Origin: Frigoribacterium sp. PhB24
Lineage (GTDB): Bacteria > Actinomycetota > Actinomycetes > Actinomycetales > Microbacteriaceae
Reading direction: 5' to 3'
Assembly: GCF_003755185.1 (NCBI RefSeq)
Contig: NZ_RKIC01000011.1
Coordinates: forward strand, 186,001-250,000
Length of the DNA stretch: 64,000 bases
Shown here: piece after piece, positions 31,134-39,537 of the stretch
How the letters are laid out: every line of letters begins with the position of its first letter
How positions within the stretch are numbered: position 1 is the stretch's first letter
Notes under the pieces: model-generated
Told to the model about the DNA's origin: nothing
Database searches by the model: none
The model's input: only the letters and a program-made list of their open reading frames with translations
Program-made: the position numbers and the translations under genes

Positions 31134-32801
31134 TCACTTCCAGCTGGGGATCCAGTAGTGCAACCGGATGAACTCCCAGTCCTCGAGCTGCGCCGTCCAG
31201 AGGGGGTAGAAGAAGACCGTGACCGCGACGGCGACCACGACCACGATCGTCGTGACGCCGATGCCGCTCAGTCGACGGGACCTGTCGTCGGTGCGTCCAC
31301 CGAGGACGATGCCGAGCGCCGCGGCGAGGCCGAGTACGAGGTAGGGCTCGAAGGCGATCGTGTAGAACTGGAACACCGTGCGATCGGTGAACGCGAGCCA
31401 GGGCAGGTAGGCCGCCGCGACGCCGACGAGGATCGCCCCGTACCGCCGTTCGCGGTACCGGATCACGCGGTAGACGAGGTAGAGGCAGGCCGCGACCGCC
31501 GCGTACCAGATCAGCGGGTTGGCGATCGAGGTGATGGCCTCGCCGCACCGGGCCACGTCGCAGCCGCCCTGGCCCTCGTCGAACCCCTGGTAGTACATGC
31601 TCGTCGGCCGCAGCATCAGCAGCCAGGTCAGCGGGTTCGCCTGGTAGGCGTGCGGGGTGTGCAGTCCGACGTTGAACCCGTAGACGCCCGCCTGGTAGTG
31701 CCAGAAGTTCTGCACCACGTCGGGCACCCACGCCAGGGCGCCCGTCCACCGCGCGCCGCCGTCCTCGACCCAGCTGCGGTAGTAGCCGCCCGAGGTCACG
31801 AACCAGCCGGCCCAGCTCGCGAGGTAGGCGACCCCCGCGATCGGCACGGTGAGCAGGAAGCTCACCGGCGCCTGCTTGAACAGCGTTCCCGAGAGCCAGA
31901 ACTCGACCCCGGCCCGGCGGCGGGCCAGCACGTCGACCACGACCGTGTAGACCGCGAAGAACGCCAGGAAGTACAGGCCGTTCCACTTGACGGCCGTCGC
32001 CAGACCGCACATCAGCCCGGCCGTCACCAGCCAGGGACGCGCCCAGAGGGCAGGACCCCAGGCGACGTCGCGACCGGCACCGCGCCTCCTCGTCCGCCAG
32101 GCCTCGAGCCGCCGGGCGCTCTGCCGGCGGTCGAGCAGCACCGCCCCGAACGCCGCCAGGCCGAAGAACATGACGAAGTTGTCGAGCAGGGCCACCCGCG
32201 ACATGACGATCGCGTGCCCGTCGATCGCGAGGAAGAACCCCGCCAGCGTGCCGAGCAGGGTCGACCGCAGCAACAGCGACCCGATGACCGCGACAAGGGC
32301 GACCGCGAGGATGCCCACGACCGCCGTACTGATCCGCCAGCTCGCCGGGTTCTCGGGGCCGACCGCCGCCATGCCGAGGCCGATCAACCACTTGCCGAGG
32401 GGCGGGTGCGCGACGAACGACGGTGCGGCGAGGAACCCGTCGACCCCACCGGCGGCGAAGGTCGGGTCGAAGTCGGCCGGCCACGACCCCTCGTAGCCCA
32501 GGTTGAACAACGACCAGGCGTCCTTGACGTAGTAGGTCTCGTCGAACACGAGCGTCGCGGGCGAGTTCAGGTGCCACAGTCGCAGCGCCGCCGCCAGCAG
32601 CGTGACCGCGAGGGGGCCGGCCCAGGCCCAGACGCGCCTCCTGGTGGGAGTGCGCAGCACCCGTCCCCACCAGGCGTCGAGCCGGGTCGGCAGAGCCTCG
32701 CGCGCGGGGACGACGGCCGTGTCCATCACCGTCGGCCGGGCAGGAGGCGCGGTGTCGGTGTCGACGAGCGCGTCGAATTCGCGCTCGGGCCCGGTCGTCA
32801 T
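31134..32801 (-). CDS. pmt: Polyprenol-phosphate-mannose protein O-mannosyltransferase
   Basis: A 555-residue GT39 membrane enzyme that transfers mannose from polyprenyl-phosphate-mannose to exported proteins, coupled to Sec. The first-loop acidic pair is in LVFDETYYVKDAW, followed by ARHPPLGKW-like AHPPLGKWLIGLGMA, VKWNGLYFLAFFA, and about ten hydrophobic helices; it ends in HYWIPSWK. The N-terminal cytoplasmic tail and a loop hold three repeat copies (32081, 32633, 32742), one giving DTAPPARP. TACGAT (complement of 32808-32813) lies 6 nt before the ATG, a leaderless start, in a compact divergent promoter shared with rsmI. Confidence 0.93.
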   Translation of the reverse strand: MTTGPEREFDALVDTDTAPPARPTVMDTAVVPAREALPTRLDAWWGRVLRTPTRRRVWAWAGPLAVTLLAAALRLWHLNSPATLVFDETYYVKDAWSLFNLGYEGSWPADFDPTFAAGGVDGFLAAPSFVAHPPLGKWLIGLGMAAVGPENPASWRISTAVVGILAVALVAVIGSLLLRSTLLGTLAGFFLAIDGHAIVMSRVALLDNFVMFFGLAAFGAVLLDRRQSARRLEAWRTRRRGAGRDVAWGPALWARPWLVTAGLMCGLATAVKWNGLYFLAFFAVYTVVVDVLARRRAGVEFWLSGTLFKQAPVSFLLTVPIAGVAYLASWAGWFVTSGGYYRSWVEDGGARWTGALAWVPDVVQNFWHYQAGVYGFNVGLHTPHAYQANPLTWLLMLRPTSMYYQGFDEGQGGCDVARCGEAITSIANPLIWYAAVAACLYLVYRVIRYRERRYGAILVGVAAAYLPWLAFTDRTVFQFYTIAFEPYLVLGLAAALGIVLGGRTDDRSRRLSGIGVTTIVVVVAVAVTVFFYPLWTAQLEDWEFIRLHYWIPSWK

Positions 32802-32847
32802 CGGGCCATCGTAATTGTGCGGTCCCGGGCCGGGGGACAATGGGCGG

Positions 32848-33675
32848 GTGATCGTGCTCGCCGCCACCCCCATCGGAAACCTCGGCGACGCCAGCCGCCG
32901 CTTGATCGAGACGCTGTCGAACGCCGAGGTCGTCGCCGCCGAGGACACCCGCACGGCCATCCACCTGATGCGGGCCCTGGGCGTCGAGAACCGGCCCCGC
33001 CTGATCGCCCTGCACGAGCACAACGAGCGCGAGAAGGCGGGCGAGATCGTCGAGCTGGCCCGCGCCTCCGACGTCGTCGTCCTCACCGACGCCGGCATGC
33101 CCGCCATCAGCGACCCCGGGTTCCCGCTCGTCGAGGCCGCGGCGGCCGCAGGCGTCACCGTCACGGCGATCCCGGGCCCGTCGGCCGTGCTCACCGCTCT
33201 CGCGGTGTCGGGGCTGCCCACGGACCGCTTCAGCTTCGAGGGTTTCCTGCCCCGCAAGCAGGGCGACCGGCTGCGCGTCCTGGGGGCGCTCGCCGACGAG
33301 CGCCGCACGATGGTGTTCTTCGAGTCCCCGCACCGCCTGGCCGATTCGCTGGGTGACCTCGTGACGGCCCTCGGTGCGGTGCGGCGCGTCGTCGTCTGCC
33401 GCGAGCTGACCAAGCTGCACGAAGAGGTGCGCCGCGGCAGCGCGGCCGAGCTCGCCGCGTGGGCGGCCGAGGGCGTCCGCGGCGAGATCTGCATTGTGGT
33501 CGAGGGTGCCCCCGAGCGCGTCGTCGACCTGGCCGCCGGGCTCGCCCAGGTGCAGGGTCTCGTCGCCGACGGCACCCGGTTGAAAGAGGCGACGGCCGAC
33601 GTGGCCGCCGCCACGGGCCTGTCGAGGCGCGACCTGTATCAGGCCGCCCTCGCGGCGCGCCCGCCCCGCGCGTAG
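32848..33675 (+). CDS. rsmI: 16S rRNA (cytidine-1402-2'-O)-methyltransferase
   Basis: A 275-residue tetrapyrrole-methylase-fold enzyme that methylates the ribose of C1402 in 16S rRNA. Typical blocks: VLAATPIGNLGDAS at the start, AAEDTRTA, LISDPG-like AISDPGFPLV, AIPGPSAVLTALAVSGLPTDRF, GFLPRKQGDR, FFESPHRL and CRELTKLHEE. GTG 32848 is favoured: GACAAT (32836-32841) ends 6 nt before it and the conserved N-terminus begins right there. It is divergent from pmt with a 46-bp gap. Confidence 0.94.
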   Translation: MIVLAATPIGNLGDASRRLIETLSNAEVVAAEDTRTAIHLMRALGVENRPRLIALHEHNEREKAGEIVELARASDVVVLTDAGMPAISDPGFPLVEAAAAAGVTVTAIPGPSAVLTALAVSGLPTDRFSFEGFLPRKQGDRLRVLGALADERRTMVFFESPHRLADSLGDLVTALGAVRRVVVCRELTKLHEEVRRGSAAELAAWAAEGVRGEICIVVEGAPERVVDLAAGLAQVQGLVADGTRLKEATADVAAATGLSRRDLYQAALAARPPRA

Positions 33676-33736
33676 GGCGTCGCCCGCCTTCCTCTGCGCT
33701 CCCCTGCCCTGCATGGTGAGCGCATCCCGCAGGTGG

Positions 33737-33798
33737 GGCGGGTTTCCGTCGGTGTCGGTGGGTCAGCGCTGCCCCGCCCACGCCGACGGGAACCCGCC
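33737..33798. repeat. Long palindromic repeat, copy A
   Basis: A 31-nt-arm imperfect palindrome centred between 33767 and 33768 (two mismatches and a few G-T pairs per stem). It is homologous to copy B at 34844-34911: both share GGGTCAGCGCTG at the centre and GGCGGGTT ... AACCCGCC at the ends, while the 3-nt blocks between conserved blocks differ. It lies between rsmI and the convergent AbiEi-like gene and could act as a terminator for both. Confidence 0.75.
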
Positions 33799-33807
33799 GA
33801 CCCGAGT

Positions 33808-34728
33808 TCATCCCCGGGCCGCCCGCGGCACCCTCGTGCCGCGCATCATCGCCTCGAATTCGGTCCGTCGCCAGACGCGGTCCCACGTGGGGCGCCTGAA
33901 GTCGAAGCCCTGTTCGCGCAGGTCGTCCTCGCGGCGTTTCTCGGCCCACAACTCCTCCCCGCTCAGCAACCCGGTGACCGGACCGTACTTGTAGCGGCCG
34001 TCCGCCTCGAGGACGAGGTCGATGTCGGCCCAGAAGCAGTCGACGTGGGCGGCGCCCCCACGCAGCAGCGGGAGGCGCACCTGCTGCCGTGGCCGCTGCC
34101 AGCCGCCTTCGTGCAGTCGTACCTGGGTGATGGACTCCAAGGGCGACTGCGACTCGGGTGTGCTCAGGCCCAGGGCGGCCGCCGCCCGTCGTGCGCCGGG
34201 GTGGTGCTGACGGGCGTCGAGCTCGTGGTGCAGGGTCTGGTGCGTGGTCTGGCCCAGGCGCAGCGCGTGGTCCGCCATCGGGACCGAGACGACGAGCGGA
34301 CTCGACAAGGCGACGTCGACGACGGTCCTGCTGACAGTCGTCACTCGAAGGTCGTTCACCTGTCCGACCTGCGGCAGGTGCGACGTCCGGTGAGCGCTGA
34401 TCGTCGTTTCGGACCGCCCGCCGTTCACCGTGCTTCGAAGGCTGTCGACTCGGGAGGGGAGCCCACCCACGAGGGGCAGGCCGTGGAGTACCGCCGCGGT
34501 GCGATGGCTGATCAGCAGCGGTGTCGGTCTGCTCAGGGCGACACCCCGCACCCGGGTGACGAACCGTTCCCGGTCGTCGAGCAGAGCCCAGTCCGAAGCG
34601 TCGACGTACACGCCAGGGGTGATCCGCACCAGGACACCGGCGGTGGTCAGGCGGTGCTGCGCGTTGCGGTCGACACCCCTGCGGCTGAGCTGCGCCGTCG
34701 TCGAGAGGGACACGTCGAAGGGGTTCAT
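33808..34728 (-). CDS. AbiEi-like protein with endonuclease-like C-terminus
   Basis: A 306-residue protein of a type common in actinobacteria. The N-terminal winged-helix part (LSRRGVDRNAQHRLTTAGVL then RITPGVYV) resembles the AbiEi antitoxin domain of type IV toxin-antitoxin systems. The C-terminus (HVDCFWADIDLVLEADGRYKYG, then EELWAEKRREDDLREQGFDF) resembles the DUF559/Vsr-like restriction-endonuclease fold with a D...E-x-D pattern. No AbiEii toxin gene is next to it. Whether it acts in defence, regulation or as an orphan nuclease is unknown. It is flanked by two related palindromes (33737-33798 and 34844-34911), suggesting it arrived as a cassette. Start ATG 34728 has no clear ribosome site. 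Confidence 0.65.
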   Translation of the reverse strand: MNPFDVSLSTTAQLSRRGVDRNAQHRLTTAGVLVRITPGVYVDASDWALLDDRERFVTRVRGVALSRPTPLLISHRTAAVLHGLPLVGGLPSRVDSLRSTVNGGRSETTISAHRTSHLPQVGQVNDLRVTTVSRTVVDVALSSPLVVSVPMADHALRLGQTTHQTLHHELDARQHHPGARRAAAALGLSTPESQSPLESITQVRLHEGGWQRPRQQVRLPLLRGGAAHVDCFWADIDLVLEADGRYKYGPVTGLLSGEELWAEKRREDDLREQGFDFRRPTWDRVWRRTEFEAMMRGTRVPRAARG

Positions 34729-34843
34729 CCGGCCACGGTGGCCGGTGGCGCGTCGTGCGCTGCTTCGAGGAGACCCGGCCTGTGGATGGTCGCGCGCCTC
34801 CTCGGTTCGTGGACGAGCCGCGCCCCTCGCAAGGAGAATCGAT

Positions 34844-34911
34844 GTCGGCGGGTTCGCGTCATCGTCGGCGGGTCAGCGCTGACCCGCCGACGATGACAGG
34901 AACCCGCCGAC
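34844..34911. repeat. Long palindromic repeat, copy B
   Basis: The 34-nt arms 34844-34877 and 34878-34911 are perfectly complementary except for one 3-nt block (CGC against AGG), giving 31 of 34 pairs with no loop. Homologous to copy A 1.1 kb away on the other side of the AbiEi-like gene. It lies between that gene's start and the quinone reductase. Confidence 0.85.
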
Positions 34912-35021
34912 AGCCAGGTGACCGGACCGGCGTCGCGTACCCCTCGCAGCGCGGCGGGTGCAAGCTCGACGGAGGCACGTGCCCGCAGGAGGCGCGGCCC
35001 ACCACGAGCAGGAGGCACGGC

Positions 35022-36014
35022 ATGAAGGCGGTCCGTTTCGAGCAGTACGGCGACATCGACGAGCTGAAGGTCGAACAGGTGGCGAAGCCCGAGGCGGGTG
35101 TCGGCCAGGTCGTGGTCGCCGTCAAGGCGGCGGGCCTGAACCCGGGTGAGGCCGCGATCCGCGCCGGACTGATGCACGACGCGTTCCCGGCGGCGTTCCC
35201 GTCGGGGCAGGGGACCGACTTCGCCGGCGTCGTGGACGAGGTCGGCGCGGGCGTCGACGAGTGGTCGGTCGGCGACGAGGTCGTCGGATGGGCGAACCGG
35301 TCGTCGCACGCCGAGTTCGTCGTCGTCGACCACGACGCGCTCGTCGCCAAGCCCGAGAACGTTCCGTGGGAGGTCGCGGGCAGCATCAGCGTGACCGGCC
35401 CCACCGCGTACGCCGCCCTGCGCGCCGTGCAGGCGACCGAGGGCGACACGCTCGTCGTCTCGGCCGCGGCCGGCGGCGTCGGCGTGATGGTCTCGCAGCT
35501 CGCCGTCCTCGGCGGCCTGACCGTGATCGGCACCGCGAGCGAGCGCAACCACGACTTCTTGCGGCAGCTCGGCGTGACGCCAGTCGAGTACGGCGACGGC
35601 GTCGTCGACCGCATCCGTGAGGCGGCCCCGCAGGGCGTCGACTCCTACGTCGACTGCTTCGGCCACGGCAACGTCGGGTACGCGCTCGAACTCGGTGTCG
35701 CGCCGCAGCGCATCGACACGATCATCGACTTCGCCGCGGCCGAGGAGCACGGCGTCAAGGCCGAGGGCAGCGCCCAGGCCACGAGCCAGGCGGTCCTGTC
35801 CGAGCTGCTCGAGCTGATCTCGACGAACAAGATCATGGTGCCGATCGACGGCATCTTCCCCCTCGACGAGGTCAAGGACGCCTACCGCGACCTCGAGGAC
35901 GGCCACGCCCGCGGCAAGTACGTGCTCGGCATGGACGTCGTCGAGTACCCGGGCGAGCACGCGGGCGAGCGGGCGGGCTCCGACGACCGCACCGAAGAGA
36001 ACGACGCGACCTGA
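35022..36014 (+). CDS. NADP-dependent zinc-independent oxidoreductase (quinone reductase-like)
   Basis: A 330-residue medium-chain dehydrogenase/reductase. The start MKAVRFEQYGDIDELKVEQ, the GroES-like block GQGTDFAGVVDEVGAGVDEW, the nucleotide-binding SAAAGGVGVMVSQLAVLGG (about 142-160) and a loose C-terminal EVKDAYRDLEDGHARGKYVL are typical of quinone reductase-like enzymes; no zinc-ligand cysteines are seen. Physiological substrate unknown. ATG 35022 has GGAGG at 35011-35015; that ribosome site is itself inside AGGAGGCACGG, a one-base variant of the genomic repeat, with an exact copy 24 bp further upstream (34987-34996). Ends in an unusually perfect terminator. Confidence 0.88.
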   Translation: MKAVRFEQYGDIDELKVEQVAKPEAGVGQVVVAVKAAGLNPGEAAIRAGLMHDAFPAAFPSGQGTDFAGVVDEVGAGVDEWSVGDEVVGWANRSSHAEFVVVDHDALVAKPENVPWEVAGSISVTGPTAYAALRAVQATEGDTLVVSAAAGGVGVMVSQLAVLGGLTVIGTASERNHDFLRQLGVTPVEYGDGVVDRIREAAPQGVDSYVDCFGHGNVGYALELGVAPQRIDTIIDFAAAEEHGVKAEGSAQATSQAVLSELLELISTNKIMVPIDGIFPLDEVKDAYRDLEDGHARGKYVLGMDVVEYPGEHAGERAGSDDRTEENDAT

Positions 36015-36020
36015 CCGGTC

Positions 36021-36077
36021 GACGCGACCCGCGCCTCCTCGCCCTCGACGACGACCGTAGGAGGCGCGGGTCGCGTC
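36021..36077 (+). terminator. Terminator made of two inverted copies of the repeat word
   Basis: Perfect 19-bp arms 36021-36039 and 36059-36077 with a 19-nt loop, starting 6 nt after the oxidoreductase stop. Each arm contains an exact copy of the word (CGCGCCTCCT 36030-36039; AGGAGGCGCG 36059-36068). Confidence 0.85.
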
Positions 36078-36110
36078 ATCACGTCGGTGCCCCCACCTAA
36101 GATGGTCCCC

Positions 36111-37679
36111 ATGCCCGCCGGCGACTCCTTCTTCATCGCAACGCCCATCTTCTACGTCAACGACGTGCCGCACATCGGTCACGCCTACACCGAGGTCGCA
36201 GCCGACGTGCTCGCTCGGTGGCACCGTCAGCGGGGCGACGACGCCTGGCTGCTGACCGGCACCGACGAGCACGGTCAGAAGATCCTGCGCACGGCCACGA
36301 GCCACGGCGTCACCCCGCAAGAGTGGGCCGACAAGCTCGTCACCGAGGCCTGGAAGCCCCTGCTGCAGACGGTCGACATCGCCAACGACGACTTCATCCG
36401 CACCACCGACGCCCGGCACGAGGCCGGCGTGCAGAAGTTCCTGCAGAAGCTCTACGACGACGGCTTCATCTACCAGGGCGAGTTCGAGGGCTTCTACTGC
36501 GTCGGCTGCGAAGAGTACAAGCAGCCGAGTGACCTGGTGCCCGGCACCGGCGCGTACGAGGGCGAGCAGGTCTGCGCGATCCACAGCATCCCGGTCGAGG
36601 TGCTGCAAGAGAGCAACTACTTCTTCCGCATGAGCGACTTCGAGCAGCGCCTGCTCGACCTGTACGAGTCCCAGCCCGACTTCGTGCAGCCCGACTCGGT
36701 GCGCAACGAGGTCGTCTCGTTCGTCAAGCAGGGCCTGCGAGACCTCTCGATCTCGCGGCAGAGCTTCGACTGGGGCGTCAAGGTGCCGTGGGACGAGAAG
36801 CACGTCGTCTACGTGTGGTTCGACGCCCTGCTGAACTACGTCACGGCCATCGGCTACGGCGTCGACGACGACGAGTTCCAGCGCCGCTGGCCGGCCGTGC
36901 AGCTCGTCGGAAAAGACATCGTCCGCTTCCACGCCGTCATCTGGCCCGCCATGCTCATGGCCGCCGGGCTGCCGGTGCCGAAGAACGTCTTCGGCCACGG
37001 CTGGCTGCTGGTGGGCGGCGAGAAGATGTCGAAGTCGAAGCTGACGGGCATCGCCCCGCAGCAGATCACCGACGTCTTCGGCGCCGACGCGTTCCGGTAC
37101 TACTTCATGCGCGCCATCACCTTCGGCCAGGACGGCAACTTCAGCTGGGAGGACATCGCGGCCCGCTACCAGGCCGAGTTGGCCAACGGGTTCGGCAACC
37201 TCGCGTCGCGCGTCGTGGCCATGATCACCCGGTACTTCGACGGCACCGTTCCCGTCGCCGGCGACCTGACCGACGCCGACCTCGCCGTGCGCGAGACCGA
37301 GCTGCGCGTGACCGCCGAGGCCGACGCGGCCATCGACCGTTTCGCGATCAACGAGGCGTTGGCCTCCATCTGGCAGTTGGTCGACCAGCTGAACGGCTAC
37401 ATCACCGAGCAAGAGCCCTGGGCCATCGCGAAGGACGCGTCGCAGCGTGAACGCCTCGGCACCGTTCTCGCCACGGCCCTGCGGGGCCTCGGCACCCTCA
37501 CCGTGCTGCTGTCGCCGTTCATCCCGACGGCCACGCACACCCTGTGGCAGTCGATCGGGCAGGGCGAGTTGACCAGCCAGCCCGTCGACCGGGCGGCCGA
37601 GTGGTCCAGCGCGCCCGAGGTCCAGCCGCTCGCCGCCGGGCTCTTCCCGCGCATCGAACAGCCCGAGCCCGCGGCATGA
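36111..37679 (+). CDS. metG: Methionyl-tRNA synthetase
   Basis: A 522-residue class I synthetase that charges tRNA-Met. The HIGH motif is in YVNDVPHIGHAYTEV and KMSKS in GGEKMSKSKLTG; TGTDEHGQKI and the zinc-knuckle start FYCVGCEEYKQPSDLV are also present, with a single CxxC visible. No C-terminal dimerisation domain, matching the short actinobacterial form. ATG 36111 follows TAAGAT (36098-36103) by 7 nt: leaderless. The stop overlaps tatD by 4 nt, beginning a metG-tatD-rsmA operon. Confidence 0.96.
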   Translation: MPAGDSFFIATPIFYVNDVPHIGHAYTEVAADVLARWHRQRGDDAWLLTGTDEHGQKILRTATSHGVTPQEWADKLVTEAWKPLLQTVDIANDDFIRTTDARHEAGVQKFLQKLYDDGFIYQGEFEGFYCVGCEEYKQPSDLVPGTGAYEGEQVCAIHSIPVEVLQESNYFFRMSDFEQRLLDLYESQPDFVQPDSVRNEVVSFVKQGLRDLSISRQSFDWGVKVPWDEKHVVYVWFDALLNYVTAIGYGVDDDEFQRRWPAVQLVGKDIVRFHAVIWPAMLMAAGLPVPKNVFGHGWLLVGGEKMSKSKLTGIAPQQITDVFGADAFRYYFMRAITFGQDGNFSWEDIAARYQAELANGFGNLASRVVAMITRYFDGTVPVAGDLTDADLAVRETELRVTAEADAAIDRFAINEALASIWQLVDQLNGYITEQEPWAIAKDASQRERLGTVLATALRGLGTLTVLLSPFIPTATHTLWQSIGQGELTSQPVDRAAEWSSAPEVQPLAAGLFPRIEQPEPAA

Positions 37680-38632
37680 GCGACGACACGGTCGGTGGCG
37701 TCGTCGGCGACCCGGCGACGCACGTCCGACACCGCTCGTCCGGCGCGGACGGCCAGAAGCGCGACCTGACCTACCCCGCGCCTCCCCAGCCGCTCGTCGT
37801 GCCGGTCTACGACAACCACACGCACCTCGAGATCGCCGACGGCGTCGGTGACGACGGCGACGGCCCCCTCGACTACCGCGAGCACCTCGACCGCGCCTCG
37901 GCCGTCGGCGTGCGTGGTGTCGTGCAGGTCGGCACCGACCTCGAGACGTCCCGCTGGTCGGCCGAGATCGCCAGTCGTGAGCCCCGGGTGCTCGCCGCCG
38001 TCGCGATCCACCCGAACGAAGCCCCCGCCCTGGCCGCCGCGGGCACCCTCGACGAGGCCCTGTCCGAGCTCGACGGGCTCGCGGCCCGGCCGCGGGTGCG
38101 TGCCGTCGGCGAGACCGGCCTCGACTTCTTCCGAACCGGCGCCGACGGTCGCGCGGCCCAGCTCGAGGCCTTCCGCGGCCACATCGAGATCGCGAAGCGT
38201 CACGGCCTCGCCCTGCAGATCCACGACCGCGACGCCCACGACGACGTGGTCGACCTGCTGCTCGAGGTGGGTGCGCCCGAGCGCACCGTCTTCCACTGCT
38301 TCAGCGGTGGGCCCGAGTTGGCGAGCATCCTGGCCGAGAACGGCTGGTACGCGTCGTTCGCCGGGACGGTGACGTTCAAGAACGCCCAACCCCTGCGCGA
38401 CGCGCTCGTGCAGCTGCCACGCAACCTGATCATGGTCGAGACCGACGCCCCCTACCTGACGCCGGTGCCCTACCGAGGCCGTCCCAACGCGCCGTACCTG
38501 ATCCCCTTCACGCTCCGGTCGATGGCCGAGACGATCGGCACCGACGTGTCGATGCTCGCCGCCCAGATCTCGTCCACGACCGAGCTGGTCTACGGCACCT
38601 GGGACAGCGAGCCCGTGACGGTCGAGGCCTGA
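37676..38632 (+). CDS. tatD: TatD-family metal-dependent deoxyribonuclease
   Basis: A 318-residue TIM-barrel hydrolase of the TatD family (3'-5' exonuclease activity in characterised members). The metal-binding YDNHTHLEI (HxH) begins the barrel; later ligands are in GETGLDFFR, LQIHDRDAHDD, VFHCFSGGPEL and VETDAPYLTPVPYRG. An unconserved 40-residue N-terminal extension contains a near-copy of the repeat word (CGCGCCTCCC). ATG overlaps the metG stop (ATGA), and the stop overlaps the rsmA ATG by one base. Confidence 0.94.
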   Translation: MSDDTVGGVVGDPATHVRHRSSGADGQKRDLTYPAPPQPLVVPVYDNHTHLEIADGVGDDGDGPLDYREHLDRASAVGVRGVVQVGTDLETSRWSAEIASREPRVLAAVAIHPNEAPALAAAGTLDEALSELDGLAARPRVRAVGETGLDFFRTGADGRAAQLEAFRGHIEIAKRHGLALQIHDRDAHDDVVDLLLEVGAPERTVFHCFSGGPELASILAENGWYASFAGTVTFKNAQPLRDALVQLPRNLIMVETDAPYLTPVPYRGRPNAPYLIPFTLRSMAETIGTDVSMLAAQISSTTELVYGTWDSEPVTVEA

Positions 38633-39534
38633 TGTCGCGCGCCACGCTGCTCGGCCCCGCCGAGATCCGCGACCTCGCCGACCTGCTCGGCGTGCAGCCG
38701 ACGAAGAAGCTCGGTCAGAACTTCGTCCACGACGCCAACACGGTGCGTCGCATCGTCGCCGCGTCGGGCGTCTCGGCCGGCATGACCGTCGTCGAGATCG
38801 GCCCCGGGCTCGGTTCGCTCACCCTGGGCCTGCTCGAGGCGGGTGCCAAGGTGGTGGCCGTCGAGATCGACAAACGCCTCGCCGAGCAGTTGCCGAAGAC
38901 CGTCGCGCAGCTGCAACCCGCCGCCGACCTCACCGTCGTCGTCGACGACGCCCTGCGCGTGACGACCCTGCCCGACGACCCCACCCACCTCGTCGCGAAC
39001 CTGCCGTACAACGTCAGCGTGCCGGTGCTCCTGCACTTCCTCGAGCATTTCGGGGGCCTCGAGCACGGGTTGGTCATGGTGCAGGCCGAGGTCGGTCTGC
39101 GGCTCGCCGCCGAGCCCGGCTCGAAGGTCTACGGCGGCCCGAGCATCAAGGCTGCGTGGTACGGCGAGTTCCGTGCCGCCGGTCAGGTCAGCCGTCAGGT
39201 GTTCTGGCCGGTTCCCAACGTCGACAGCATCCTCGTCGCCTTCGACCGCAAGCCGGCCCGAGGCGACGAGCTCGAACGTCGGGCGACGTTCGCCCTCGTC
39301 GACGCCGCGTTCCAGCAGCGACGCAAGATGCTGCGCCAGTCGCTGTCCTCGCTCTACGGGTCGTCCGCCGCGGCGTCCGAGGCTCTCGAACGCGCCGGCC
39401 TCGCTCCGACGCAGCGGGGTGAGCAGCTCACCGTCGACGACTTCCTGGCCGTGGCACGAGGCAGCGACCTCGAGGCCCTCGCCGGGGCGTCCGTCTCCGC
39501 CGTGCTGCACGCCGACGAGGGTGGAGCCGACTGA
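38632..39534 (+). CDS. rsmA: 16S rRNA dimethyladenosine transferase
   Basis: A 300-residue KsgA/RsmA enzyme that dimethylates A1518 and A1519 of 16S rRNA late in 30S assembly. KKLGQNFVHD, the SAM motif VVEIGPGLGSLTLGLLE, VDDALRV and the catalytic NLPYNVSVPVLLH are intact; the C-terminal helical domain has RRKMLRQSLSSLYGS. Its ATG overlaps the tatD stop (TGATG). The metG-tatD-rsmA-ispE order is conserved in actinobacteria and supports all four calls. Confidence 0.96.
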   Translation: MSRATLLGPAEIRDLADLLGVQPTKKLGQNFVHDANTVRRIVAASGVSAGMTVVEIGPGLGSLTLGLLEAGAKVVAVEIDKRLAEQLPKTVAQLQPAADLTVVVDDALRVTTLPDDPTHLVANLPYNVSVPVLLHFLEHFGGLEHGLVMVQAEVGLRLAAEPGSKVYGGPSIKAAWYGEFRAAGQVSRQVFWPVPNVDSILVAFDRKPARGDELERRATFALVDAAFQQRRKMLRQSLSSLYGSSAAASEALERAGLAPTQRGEQLTVDDFLAVARGSDLEALAGASVSAVLHADEGGAD

Positions 39535-39537
39535 GTC

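Noticed and set aside
33737-34911. Insertion sequence with inverted terminal repeats
   Set aside because: The flanking palindromes look suggestive but the enclosed gene is AbiEi-like, not a transposase, and no target duplication could be seen.
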